Below, piece after piece: positions 1 to 8,957 of a stretch of 64,000 bases of DNA (position 1 is the stretch's first letter; the number at the start of each line of letters is the position of its first letter). Origin of the DNA: Blastocystis hominis (taxonomy: Eukaryota > Sar > Bigyra > Opalinata > Blastocystidae); assembly GCF_000151665.1 (NCBI RefSeq), contig NW_013171826.1:2501-66500 (forward strand). The letters are read 5' to 3'. The translations under genes and the position numbers were made by a program. The notes under the pieces were generated by a model. The model had not been told where the DNA came from. It saw only the letters and a program-made list of their open reading frames with translations, and did not search any database.

Positions 1-983
1 AGAGACAGTACAGAAAGTGCTCAGTTCAAACCTACTCCGTTTTTATTCTTGTTTGTTCTATTTATTTATTTATCAACATGTCCTTATTAGAGATTAACTA
101 TTATTATCAAAAACCAACAACTTGTGAAACACAAGGTCAACCAATTAACATTCCATATATATATATCACCGTGTTCCATTCTATGTCCACATTACGAATA
201 TAGAATCACAATTTTGATAGGTGTCTAAATGACTTTGAAAATCAACATTCTAAAACAAGAAATGGAGTTTCTTATTCTATTTTGATTCAATTAAAGATAA
301 CAAATCACTGGATTGTCTATTATTTTATCAATTTGTATTCTATGTAGTCTATTGAATAATATTGAAAAACAAAAAGCGATAAAAGTGAAGGTGTAAAAGT
401 GGTCTGTACTTTTCCAAGAATTCTATTTATGGAAATATTGTACTCGTTGTGTACAATACGCAGATAATAGTAGAGAACGATTTGGAGATACTTGTTTCCA
501 AACTGTCTCCAATATTCATTTCATCTGTTCTCCGTGTGCCTAATAGAAGTGTTGGGTCACAGCGTACCAAGAGAAGGAACGAAGGAAGGGTATATGAAAA
601 GTACCAAGAATCTGGATAGAGGACTACGAACCAATTTACAAAGACAATAATCCATGGAGATATCGAGTATTCATGGCCTCCAAACGTGCCTGGGACCTCA
701 TCATTTTCACTTCACATAAACTACTAGTATTTCACACAACAAATATCATGAATTGAATTGAATTGAATTGATTGGATTAGTTAATCAGGTGTGGGAGTTC
801 GTTATTGTTGAGTGAAATGATAGCACCCGAAAAACTCGTATTGATGGTGTTGAAACGCCTCCAAGAGCACGTGACAAGACGAGTTGAATATTGATTGTAC
901 TTGGAGAAGAAGTATACGATTGTTGATGAAGTGTATCCACAAGGAAGACTGGTTTTCCGCAGCTTAGGAAGAATGAGAGGTTA
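1..983. other. Host DNA without a recognisable gene
   Basis: AT-rich sequence with no long open frame and no similarity I recognise. It holds a short run of the pentamer GAATT around 751-768 and simple A/T tracts. I see no hairpin element of the type found in the Polinton copies. Confidence 0.6.
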
Positions 984-2818
984 GTGAAGAGCCGAAGGAC
1001 GTCAACGAAGAGTTCGGTGGAGGTGTCTGTGAAAGAACCGGTTGAAAGTACTGAAGATAATCGGTTAAAAGAAGAAGTTGTGCAGATACAGAGAGAAGAA
1101 GAATGGAAGGGCTCTTGTAAGAAGTTGAGAGAGGACAGTGAGAGAAAACAGCCTGAGATAATCCCAATAAAGGCAGAAATGAAGAAGAAGAAGAAGAAGG
1201 AGAAAGAGAGCGAGAGCAGTATATTGATGGTAAGTTGTTTGGAGCAAAATGTTGATTCTCCCTATGGTAAACGATTTTTCGATTTTTCAATTTTGTGTGG
1301 TGTAGAGGAAATAAGAAAGAGAATGCAAAGAAGACATTGGGAAACTCAAATTCGACAGGAATATATAGTTTTGAAGCGGCTGTGAAAGAAGAATGGTGTG
1401 CAAATAAGAATGAAGCCAGCTTAAGTATGAGTGTGAAGAAGACGATGGATAGTGAATATATGAGTGAAGATAGTATGGAAAATATAGTCAGTGATGACAA
1501 AGAAGACTTGAAGGTTTTGTGTGGTGATAGGGAGAGGAAGCGAGAGTGCGATTCATCAGAGAGGACGAATACCGTCCAACAGAAGAATGTCCCACCGTAT
1601 AAGAAGGTTCATTCTGAAATGTGGGATAAGAATGCGAATTTGGATATACCACTTGATTTGGTGGATGAGGGGTCGATTTGTAGTAAATTGAGCCCAAATT
1701 GATCCGACAGTATATTTGCCTTCCCATCTGGGAAATTGAACACCGATTTATGTGCTTTGTCTTATCATAGGGAAGATAGAGGGAATGGGTGGGAGAGTTG
1801 TAGGATGCGATGGGAGTACTCGAATTCGTTGGAAATGACCACTTTTGGAGGAGATATGGTATCACACATGCTGACATGGAAGCATCCTCTAGAAGGAAGG
1901 AGGGAAAGAAGGAGTCTATAAAGGATCTGGCGCTGTTGTTTACTCCATCAAAGACAGAGATAAGGAGGCGAGGTACAGTACCATATAGAATGATTGAGAG
2001 TGGGTAGAGAAGAGTACAAGAAGCTGAAACCAATTCTGGAAGCCAAGAAAGAAGAACGAAGAACGAAGAACGAAGAACGAAGAACGAAGAACGAAGAACG
2101 AAGAACGAAGAAGAAGAAGCAAGAGGCGAGAATGAAGGAGGTTGATCTAGAAACCAAGGCATCGGAGAAGAAATCACAGACAGAGAAAAAGGGAGATAAA
2201 GGTACTTGCATTGTTTCTACGACTGCTTCGACGACTGCTAATTCGACATTTTCGACTGCGGATTCTGGTGACGCGTGTCAAGTTTCTACTCATATCGCTG
2301 TGGACAGCCCATTTCGCCCATATCTATTGTGTAAGGACCCGGTGGATTTGAGAGGCTCGCTACGTGGCTTTGGTGATTGCAGTGTTATTCCGAGAGGATC
2401 CTTGGGACGGAGGGTCATTCAAAGAATTTATTGTTCAGACTGGAGAGATATTGTTAAGGGTTCGATGAGAAATGGTTTTGGCTCTGTGTGTTCCTCGTCT
2501 GGGGAGAATCATGGTTCGGATAGCCATGGGAGGGATAATTGGGTCCCGAACACAGGAAGGAAGGACTGTGAGGAAATCCAGACACCAGGTATTGGTTGTG
2601 AGAAGTTCTTTGGGGAGAGGAGTGAGTTGGTTGTATGTGAGGAACTAGCAAAATTTTTGCAAAGCACTCACTATGATCGGCTTACTCTTTTTGGTATCTG
2701 GAGCAGAGGGATAGCAAGCAGACCCAAGAGGTCGGCTACTGGGAAGAAGTCCAAGGCCGGAAGGTACGGACGTAACAGGCGGTCAACGGCCCGCTCAAGA
2801 TCTCCTGCAGGTCAATGA
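984..2818 (+). other. Unassigned plus-strand ORF cluster, possible host gene
   Basis: Several plus-strand frames lie here: 984-1385, rich in Lys/Glu with a poly-Lys run; 1295-1702; and 1994-2818 (274 codons). The last has a charged repeat segment, a Ser/Thr-rich stretch and a basic Arg/Ser tail. A GTAAGT donor-like site at 1230 and a TAG acceptor at 1303-1305 bracket 76 bp, but joining them runs into a stop, so I could not build a spliced model. No known domain is visible. The pieces could be exons of a host gene, a decayed element or chance open frames in purine-rich DNA. Confidence 0.25.
2051..2106 (+). repeat. Heptanucleotide tandem repeat (GAAGAAC)x8
   Basis: Eight exact head-to-tail copies of GAAGAAC, followed by a GAA run. 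Because the unit is 7 bp, the open frame over it repeats every 21 bp as a seven-residue Arg/Thr/Lys/Asn/Glu motif. A length-variable microsatellite is likely. Confidence 0.9.
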
Positions 2819-2865
2819 ATTGTTTGTTTGTTTGTTTGTTTGTTAACCCTAACCCATGATCAACA

Positions 2866-3605
2866 GGCTTTTAATATGGTTGTTCAAAGCAATACCTCAA
2901 TTAAACTACTTCTTTTACCAGATCACTTGTTTTCTTCTGGAGCAGTGTTTTTTAAAAAGCATTCATACTATTGGGACAAAATCAGGAAAACTCAAATAAT
3001 GATGCATGATAATTATATCGTTGGAAGTAAAAACAAAATATACCGATTAAAAGAATTGAAGCTCTACAAATTAGATGTAGATGGGGAATATAGTAACCCA
3101 GATGCAAAGTATCTGACAATAGAGAAATGCAGTACGTGTTATTTTACCATATTATTTAGATACTGTAAATGAATTATCACTTGCTGTTGTACTGGCAAAC
3201 AGATTGAATCGATCTCTCATTATTCCTCCTTTTAAATGTGCAAAAACCAGAAAGTTTTGTACACTGTGCCAATTCATTCCAACGCATTGTGGGCATCATA
3301 TTCTCAAGAATGCACGTTTACCTTATAAGGAATCAGTAGGATTTATTATTGCATATTTATCATAGGTTTTCTTCACAAATGAGCTGGTTCCCCAACACGT
3401 AAAAATGGCAGATCAAACTGAAAATGTTGTATCTTTCTTACCGAATTGTACAAATAACGAACTACTACATAGTGACTTTCCTCCTAGAGCTAATAATACT
3501 AATCATATTGAATGCCAAAAATGTTCCATGAAAGTGATTGATTGTGCCTATAACTATTTTCGCAATAAGAAGACTTCTGTTGCCAAGTTACATTCATTTA
3601 TATAA
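2866..3605 (+). CDS. Host nucleotide-sugar glycosyltransferase, 3' part, three exons with tiny introns
   Basis: Three pieces read in phase across two GT-AG gaps: exon to 3131, intron 3132-3159 (28 bp), exon 3160-3335, intron 3336-3365 (30 bp), exon 3366-3605 with a TAA stop. The first exon holds the pattern DHLFSSGAVFFKKH and HDNYIVGSKNKIYRLKE, as in the nucleotide-diphospho-sugar transferase family (GT77-like). The second holds LAVVLANRLNRSLIIPPFKC and the third FFTNELVPQHV, as in eukaryotic fucosyltransferase-like proteins that follow such domains. The gene is probably a Golgi glycosyltransferase. The 5' end is unclear. TTAACCCTAACCC with CAACAG at 2860-2865 may be the branch region and acceptor of another intron. 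Truncation or pseudogenisation cannot be excluded. Confidence 0.55.
3132..3159 (+). other. Predicted 28-bp GT-AG intron
   Basis: It begins GTACGT and ends TTTAG. Removing it joins the two conserved parts of the glycosyltransferase frame in phase; reading through it puts the following conserved segment out of frame. Confidence 0.55.
3336..3365 (+). other. Predicted 30-bp GT-AG intron
   Basis: It begins GTAGGA and ends ATAG, and falls between codons. Without removal the frame stops at its end; with removal it continues into the FFTNELVPQHV segment. Confidence 0.5.
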
Positions 3606-4181
3606 TTTGCTTTTGATTTCTCCTGTTTCTTTTATGATTTATATAAAATTCTGGGCAGCGAAAGTGTAAATAAGATGAAGCTACTTTTCATTGAAATCTA
3701 CACTTCGTATCTCTATACGATCGTATCATCGTTGCGATTCTAAGTTTATAACATAATTTTCCATTTATCATCTTTATTCGGTCAGTTCATTACTTTTATT
3801 GTTTCTCCAACACCAATATCTTTGTAAATGACGATAATCATTATCATACTTATTCATCAAATCCCTGGTTATTTTAGCATGTAATTGAGTTTCCCTAATC
3901 TCGATAACTAGTTGCTTGTACAATGTATAGGATACTGAAAAGTATGGTTTTATTGTAACCATCAGATCTCGTATTCTAAAGAAAAATATCTCAGTAATCA
4001 TGCCATGAAGTGTACTATTAACATACACAAATACTCCAATTACTTAAGAATGTGTAAATATGAGCGGTCTAATGTTTTCAGTTCTTTTCCCCTATTGTCT
4101 TCATTTGATGCAGAACAACATAATAGTAGCTTGATATTTGTTACATTTAGTTAGTAATTCCACTCAACTGTTCAGCAGTTT
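3606..4181. other. Host intergenic DNA up to copy A
   Basis: AT-rich. A minus-strand open frame of 84 codons at 3774-4028 encodes a Tyr/Arg-rich segment. It might be a host exon, but I recognise no domain. Nothing else is supported. Confidence 0.4.
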
Positions 4182-4702
4182 AGTAGTAGGGGAATGGCGT
4201 AAAACACGCGGAACCCAAAGTCGCCCCTCCGACCTCATCTACGAGAGTGCGCGGCTCAAAGTCGCCCCTCTGACCCCATCTTTGTTTTCGCGTATTCCCG
4301 TCAGAACACAAAAAATCCCCCAAAGTCACCCCTCAGACCCCCTCAACTGGTACCTTGATTTTTGCGTTTCATAAGAATTTCAGCACTCATGAGTAAAACA
4401 CGAGTGCTGAAATGTGCGATATCCATGACTATTATGGTTGTTATTGCTGGTCAATGTGAACTTTTTTCGACCATTTTTCGACCATTTTTCGACCATTTTC
4501 GGCCATTTTCTGCCATTGTCTACCTGCTCACCTCGATGTCCATAACAAGAAACGCGCGGAAACCCATGACTGCCATTTTCTGCCATTGCCTGCCTGGCTA
4601 CCTTATTGTCCATAACAAGAAACGCGCGGAAACCCATGGCTGCCAATTTCGGCCAATGTTAACCTGACTTCCATTGTAGGCCATGGTATCCATGGGTGTG
4701 AT
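4182..4702 (+). repeat. Left terminal inverted repeat of copy A
   Basis: The outer 18 bases and the inner part (about 4466-4702) match the reverse complement of 26590-26887. The segment about 4215-4465 has no partner at the right end. It contains three copies of a CAAAGTCGCCCCTC-type sequence (near 4218, 4257 and 4322), which resembles the polymerase-side end of copy B. A tandem 70-bp subterminal repeat with the core CATAACAAGAAACGCGCGGA occurs at about 4541 and 4611. Confidence 0.85.
4377..4413 (+). repeat. 12-bp-stem hairpin in left TIR
   Basis: Arms ATTTCAGCACTC (4377-4388) and GAGTGCTGAAAT (4402-4413) are perfect reverse complements around a 13-nt loop. It lies in the left-only part of the terminal repeat. 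Function is unknown; a terminator-like or protein-binding site is possible. Confidence 0.7.
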
Positions 4703-4746
4703 GGGGCAACGTACGTTGCCCCGGGAGGAATCTTCGATTCCTCCCC
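4703..4746 (+). repeat. Double hairpin, leader of copy A
   Basis: Arm 1 GGGGCAACGTACGTTGCCCC, arm 2 GGGAGGAATC-TTC-GATTCCTCCC. The same element is in copy C at 45958, with arm-1 loop TAC. Confidence 0.85.
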
Positions 4747-4781
4747 ATTGTCTTGTTGACTAAGGTAAAGAGAGAAAGACC

Positions 4782-7700
4782 ATGCACTACTCCATGCTTA
4801 TTCAAGGCTCACCTACCAACGGCTCATTTACATGGGTTAATCCGTACAAGTACAAGAATCCCTATATCACTTCCATGACTGTCCTGTTTCATCCTAATGG
4901 TTCGATGTTTAATAACGTAGACACGACCAATGTGATTACTAACAGCAATGACGAGAAGGTGACAATCCCTGCTGGTTATTACACGATCAGTGAGATCATT
5001 GCCTTGCTCAATACCATGACCGATACTACATTTTCCATATCTACGAATGCCTCGTCGTTCGGCTGTATCTGGATTCAGTCTCCACACACCATTGACTTCA
5101 CAGATGCACCTGATATTCGTGAGATCCTCGGCTTCGATGGACGAACGGTCATTCTACCTGCTTCGTTCAGTGGATCGAACGTGATTGATATCACGCGAAA
5201 TCGACAAGTGATTCAGGTCTACTCGACGATCGTGCGATCATCGGACCTGAAGATTGCCAACCAGAACAACAACCTGCTCACCACGATGATCATTGACGAT
5301 CCAACGGCTGACTACGTGCGAACTGTGGAAGACGTGTGTATTCCAATGATCACTCGGTTTGATCAATTGATGTTCGTGTTCCGCGATATGGATGGCAAGA
5401 TGATGCGATTGAACGGCGAATTCGAACTCCAGTTGACGATTGAGGACGTGATGGAGGAAGTGCCTTCATCGATGGGGGAAGCTTCGCTTCCCCCGGGGGT
5501 GACGATGTCACCCCCAACGATTGTCTCTGCAAACCAGTTCAGTATGATGGAAGTGTTCGGTAATACCACCAAGAAGGAAGTGAAGCTGGGCAATCCTCTC
5601 TCGTTCGACCAGTGCTACATCTCGTCTGTGTCGTTGTATACGGACTTCGTGTTGCACAACGTGCCGACTGATCAAATGGTGCTAATCAATGCTGGCGCTA
5701 CGATTCAAGAGATCACGATACCACGCGGTGCATACGACATCGAAACGATCATTGCAAAGCTGAATGCAAGTGATGCCCTGTTCGAATTGGTGTATAGCGG
5801 TGAGAATGCGTTCCACATCACGGTAGATCACTTCTACATGATCGATTTCACGAATGCACCAGAGATCAGGTCGATCCTTGGTTTCGAATCGGACATCTTG
5901 GTGAAAGGAGTGGATAACCCGAAGCGCTACTACTTGTCGTCCTCATGTAATCACGTGGTTGTTACTGATGGCAGGGAATCGCACATGTTGACATTGCCTG
6001 TCGGTTACTACACGTTCAGCGAGTTCATCGAGGCTGTCGGTGCTGAAATGGTGAAAGTGCTTCCACTCACATCCATGACGATCGAGGATGATCATGTTCG
6101 CTTCAATGTCCAAGCAGACGGATGGTATTTCAATCGATCCAGCGTTGACACGACGATCGATGGTTTTGGTTGGACTCCATGGTTCAAATTGACATCAACG
6201 GTACGCAATCTGTGCATCGAACGACCAGTGGAAGCTTCGTTCAACCCTGAAAGCGATTCCCCTCCTGATATGACGAATGATCAAGGTATTGGTGGTCATG
6301 CGTACATAGGATCAAACACCTTTATTGCTTATGACTGGAAAATGCGTACGAATGATAATCGGTTCCTGCTAAAGCCTCTCGCGACATACACGATGCGCCT
6401 AGCTGATGGTTCAGTACTCGATAGTGGTGAATTCTACATAACGGAAGATACGTCTACCCCGATCAAGATGAATACTCTTACAACCACATGTTTTAATGAA
6501 CTCAATGCTCGATATGCGAGTGCTATGGAACTACCTCCATCTCACCAGAATGCGATTGCGTGGACGGTGAATGACAATAGAGAAAGCATGTCATGGACTG
6601 CGAAGGACTATGCACCAGAATTGGAATTGCATATCACATCGGAAAATACAGGTGACTTGGTGTCATCGAATGGTTCTTCGATCGGACCTTGGTATTCCAA
6701 GGATAGTATATATCACACGAAAGTGTTTATCGATACGACTCATTTTATACTTGGAATACGTGGATATGGCGAAAGACCTCTCACAATCCAACGAGGTCAT
6801 TATAGCGCTATTGATATCGTGAATATGATCGCTAATGTGATCAATAAGATATATGTAGATGCGTCTCTCGGAGGGTACTTGGTATATGTCATTGCAGATA
6901 ATGGTGGTCGAGTACGAATGGGATGTCGAAATGGTACAGAACCACGATTCATATTGTTTTGTGATAATCCATGTTTCAAGATTATACCCGGACCATACGC
7001 TGAACCAGGTGGTGTGTATTTGTCTTGTTATTTCGAGTTTTATCGCAATTACTACCTCAGGATGCCCGAGTTGACATCACCTTACGAGTTTGCGATGGCA
7101 AACATCGATGGACTGAATGTGACGAATATGATCAAAGGTAGTACGTATTCCGATCGTGCTGTGTCGATCGAATTCATACAACCGACACGTGTTACGTATG
7201 TCGGTCTTCACCCATCATTGGCTACCTTCGTTGACTGGGAACAATCTGAGTCGTACACGGCTAACACGACGATTCGCTTCCCGTACGGAATGATGACACT
7301 GGACGAAGAGGGAAGCAGTGCTTCCCCCGAGACTGATATCACGTACACAGATGACACGGTGAACCACACGTGGACCATACCATCACGATTGACACAGGCT
7401 GACATGATATGGCGCATGAATCAATGTTTTGACTCGGCTGCACTTGACATACGATGGAAAGCTGAGTCAGATGGGTACTACATTCACGCAGACCACGTGT
7501 TCTCGTTGAGTGGCAACCTGGGAACCATCGTTCCCGCTTCAGGATCGCAATCGCATACATGGCGTATCCCTTTCGACGATGGTGTGTACTATGCCAACTA
7601 TGGTCCGATGGTTGCCGAGTATCCTGTCGATATCACGAACGGTCTATCGAACATACAGCTGTATTGCAACATCGTGAAAAGCAAGACGATACCACTGCTT

Positions 7701-7886
7701 GCGAATGTGCCGATGGACAGCTTGTACAAGAATTACTTCTACAAGAATCGCATGTTGGTACCATGTTCTGAATTGCTTGATCGCATCGTGTACGAATTGA
7801 AGGACGAAAATGGTGACCCGCTATCGTTCATTGGGAACGTGTACCTGCTGATCGGCTTCACTGTTTCAGGAGGAAATAATAAATGA
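4782..7886 (+). CDS. Multi-module capsid/spike protein (1034 aa)
   Basis: A giant virion-type protein made of recurring modules. Each module starts with a pattern like TIPAGYYTISEIIALLN (residues 61-77, 312-328, 404-420, about 668-688, 865-880). Two continue with IDFTDAPDIREILGF-like segments (104-118, 354-368). Module ends look like VFRDMDGKMMRLNGEFELQL (199-218) and YELKDENGDPLSFIGNVYLL (1004-1023). The same start and end signatures occur in the next two genes, so all three are paralogues. Polintons carry similar proteins thought to be virion components; I infer a penton or spike role. Residues about 505-760 are strongly diverged from copy C while the flanks are nearly identical. A double hairpin is inserted in frame at 5474-5515 and a single hairpin at 7310-7326. 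The stop overlaps the next start as ATGA. Confidence 0.75.
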   Translation: MHYSMLIQGSPTNGSFTWVNPYKYKNPYITSMTVLFHPNGSMFNNVDTTNVITNSNDEKVTIPAGYYTISEIIALLNTMTDTTFSISTNASSFGCIWIQSPHTIDFTDAPDIREILGFDGRTVILPASFSGSNVIDITRNRQVIQVYSTIVRSSDLKIANQNNNLLTTMIIDDPTADYVRTVEDVCIPMITRFDQLMFVFRDMDGKMMRLNGEFELQLTIEDVMEEVPSSMGEASLPPGVTMSPPTIVSANQFSMMEVFGNTTKKEVKLGNPLSFDQCYISSVSLYTDFVLHNVPTDQMVLINAGATIQEITIPRGAYDIETIIAKLNASDALFELVYSGENAFHITVDHFYMIDFTNAPEIRSILGFESDILVKGVDNPKRYYLSSSCNHVVVTDGRESHMLTLPVGYYTFSEFIEAVGAEMVKVLPLTSMTIEDDHVRFNVQADGWYFNRSSVDTTIDGFGWTPWFKLTSTVRNLCIERPVEASFNPESDSPPDMTNDQGIGGHAYIGSNTFIAYDWKMRTNDNRFLLKPLATYTMRLADGSVLDSGEFYITEDTSTPIKMNTLTTTCFNELNARYASAMELPPSHQNAIAWTVNDNRESMSWTAKDYAPELELHITSENTGDLVSSNGSSIGPWYSKDSIYHTKVFIDTTHFILGIRGYGERPLTIQRGHYSAIDIVNMIANVINKIYVDASLGGYLVYVIADNGGRVRMGCRNGTEPRFILFCDNPCFKIIPGPYAEPGGVYLSCYFEFYRNYYLRMPELTSPYEFAMANIDGLNVTNMIKGSTYSDRAVSIEFIQPTRVTYVGLHPSLATFVDWEQSESYTANTTIRFPYGMMTLDEEGSSASPETDITYTDDTVNHTWTIPSRLTQADMIWRMNQCFDSAALDIRWKAESDGYYIHADHVFSLSGNLGTIVPASGSQSHTWRIPFDDGVYYANYGPMVAEYPVDITNGLSNIQLYCNIVKSKTIPLLANVPMDSLYKNYFYKNRMLVPCSELLDRIVYELKDENGDPLSFIGNVYLLIGFTVSGGNNK
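5474..5515 (+). repeat. Double hairpin inside 1034-aa gene
   Basis: Arms GGGGGAAGC-TTC-GCTTCCCCC and GGGGGTGAC-GAT-GTCACCCCC. 42 bp, in frame, flanked by ATCGAT and AACGAT. Absent from copy C. Confidence 0.88.
6294..7061 (+). other. Hypervariable segment of the 1034-aa protein
   Basis: Codons about 505-760 differ at a large share of residues from the copy C counterpart (about 47521-48250), with several small indels. Sequence on both sides is almost unchanged, for example MPELTSPYEFAMANIDGLNV just after it. This suggests exchange of a domain or diversifying selection on an exposed part. Confidence 0.7.
7310..7326 (+). repeat. Single hairpin inside 1034-aa gene
   Basis: GGGAAGCAGTGCTTCCC, read in frame as part of EEGSSASPE. 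Copy C lacks it. Confidence 0.7.
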
Positions 7887-8215
7887 ATCTAGTGTTCAAC
7901 ATTGCTCGAACGTACGAACATGAATTCACGAGTAACAATCTCATCAAAAGCGACATGGTAATCGACAGAGTGACTATGAAAGGAGAATCGCCTGGCACCT
8001 GCCTTGTCCTTGATCGAGTGAACAACATGCAAGAACGACGACAGTCTCCGTTGGTTGTATTGAACGAGGAGTACACGGAGAATGCACACATGAACGTCGT
8101 GGTACCCAAAAGTCGCAAATGGTCATTCTCGTTGACCGATAAGACCGGTGCAACGATTGCCCTGCCAATGCCGATTACAGTGTGCATTCACTTTCATGTT
8201 CTACACAATAAATGA
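7883..8215 (+). CDS. Small jelly-roll-like capsid module protein (110 aa)
   Basis: A short beta-rich protein whose C-terminal end, SLTDKTGATIALPMPITVCI, has the same pattern as the module ends of the 1034-aa and 232-aa neighbours (Asp, Gly, then alternating hydrophobics). I infer a reduced virion module. It starts at ATG 7883, inside the stop of the upstream gene (ATGA), and its own stop overlaps the next start in the same way, implying coupled expression. The copy C version at 49081 is nearly identical. No enzymatic motif is present. Confidence 0.7.
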   Translation: MNLVFNIARTYEHEFTSNNLIKSDMVIDRVTMKGESPGTCLVLDRVNNMQERRQSPLVVLNEEYTENAHMNVVVPKSRKWSFSLTDKTGATIALPMPITVCIHFHVLHNK

Positions 8216-8910
8216 GTCATAATCGTGCACTACCGGTAAGTGTTATTAACCACAATACAGTAATTCCGAAGAACAACGAACGATACCATGAAACGTTCAA
8301 CACAGTGATCATGCCTCGTGACCTTGTGTACAAGATCACTTCGATTACGTGCAAGATCGATACAACGTCTCTATGGAACATTCGTGCAATGAATGTGGTG
8401 AAGGTTCAAATGTTGTCAGGGTTTGAAATGGTGTACAACGTCGGTCCTGGCTACTACTCGATTACCGAGTTATGCCGTGCGATCGCCGATTCCATCCAGG
8501 TAGACGATGTTAACCGAGCATACTTGAACAGTGACGTGGCGACCGCTGTTGACCTTAGTGGCGCACCTGATTATACGAGTATTCTCAAGTTGGAAGGTAT
8601 CGTTGAGGCAGGCATGGTAGCGAGTGAACCCTACGACATCACGAATGGCATGAGTGTGATCCGAGTCTACAGTAGTATCAATGCTCAAACATTCGGTCTG
8701 AAGAGTCCGCTGATTGATAACCTGATTCACGTATCGATGGGACTGAACAACATGATCACCTGGGACAACCTATCGATCGATGTGATTGAACAATCGAACC
8801 TGGACTACATTGATTGGGTACTGACGGACGCGAATGACCGTCCGATCTCATTAAATTCGAATGTGTACATCTCATTCACGATTTCGTGTTATTCGAAAGA
8901 GACAAAGTAA
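8212..8910 (+). CDS. Single-module capsid paralogue (232 aa)
   Basis: It contains one full copy of the module found repeatedly in the 1034-aa protein: GPGYYSITELCRAIADSI, then AVDLSGAPDYTSILKL, then VLTDANDRPISLNSNVYISF near the end. Module content points to a minor capsid or penton-like component; no experiment supports this here. A short loop around residue 125 differs between the three copies (IVEAGMVASE in A). The stop codon forms part of CAAAGTAAAG, a version of the boundary motif. Copy C is inserted into the copy B homologue of this gene. Confidence 0.72.
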   Translation: MSHNRALPVSVINHNTVIPKNNERYHETFNTVIMPRDLVYKITSITCKIDTTSLWNIRAMNVVKVQMLSGFEMVYNVGPGYYSITELCRAIADSIQVDDVNRAYLNSDVATAVDLSGAPDYTSILKLEGIVEAGMVASEPYDITNGMSVIRVYSSINAQTFGLKSPLIDNLIHVSMGLNNMITWDNLSIDVIEQSNLDYIDWVLTDANDRPISLNSNVYISFTISCYSKETK

Positions 8911-8914
8911 AGAA

Positions 8915-8936
8915 GGGGAGACGGCAAAGTCGCCCC
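8915..8936 (+). repeat. Degenerate single hairpin
   Basis: GGGGAGACGGCAAAGTCGCC followed by CC is an imperfect hairpin in the 47-bp spacer before the coiled-coil gene. Copies B and C lack the spacer altogether and have the stop directly followed by the start (TAAATG). Confidence 0.55.
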
Positions 8937-8957
8937 ACATTGTTCCTCCCATAGTAA

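Noticed and set aside
1230-1305. 76-bp intron with GTAAGT donor
   Set aside because: Splicing TAG at 1303-1305 leads to an immediate stop in the continuing frame, and the next AG keeps a frame that ends at 1385, so there is no gain in coding sense.
2843-2855. TTAACCCTAACCC as telomeric repeat
   Set aside because: Only two units; it fits a branch region before a CAACAG acceptor as well or better, and there is no array.
3774-4028. 84-codon minus-strand frame as a host gene
   Set aside because: No domain, no partner exons and AT-rich context; kept only as a remark.
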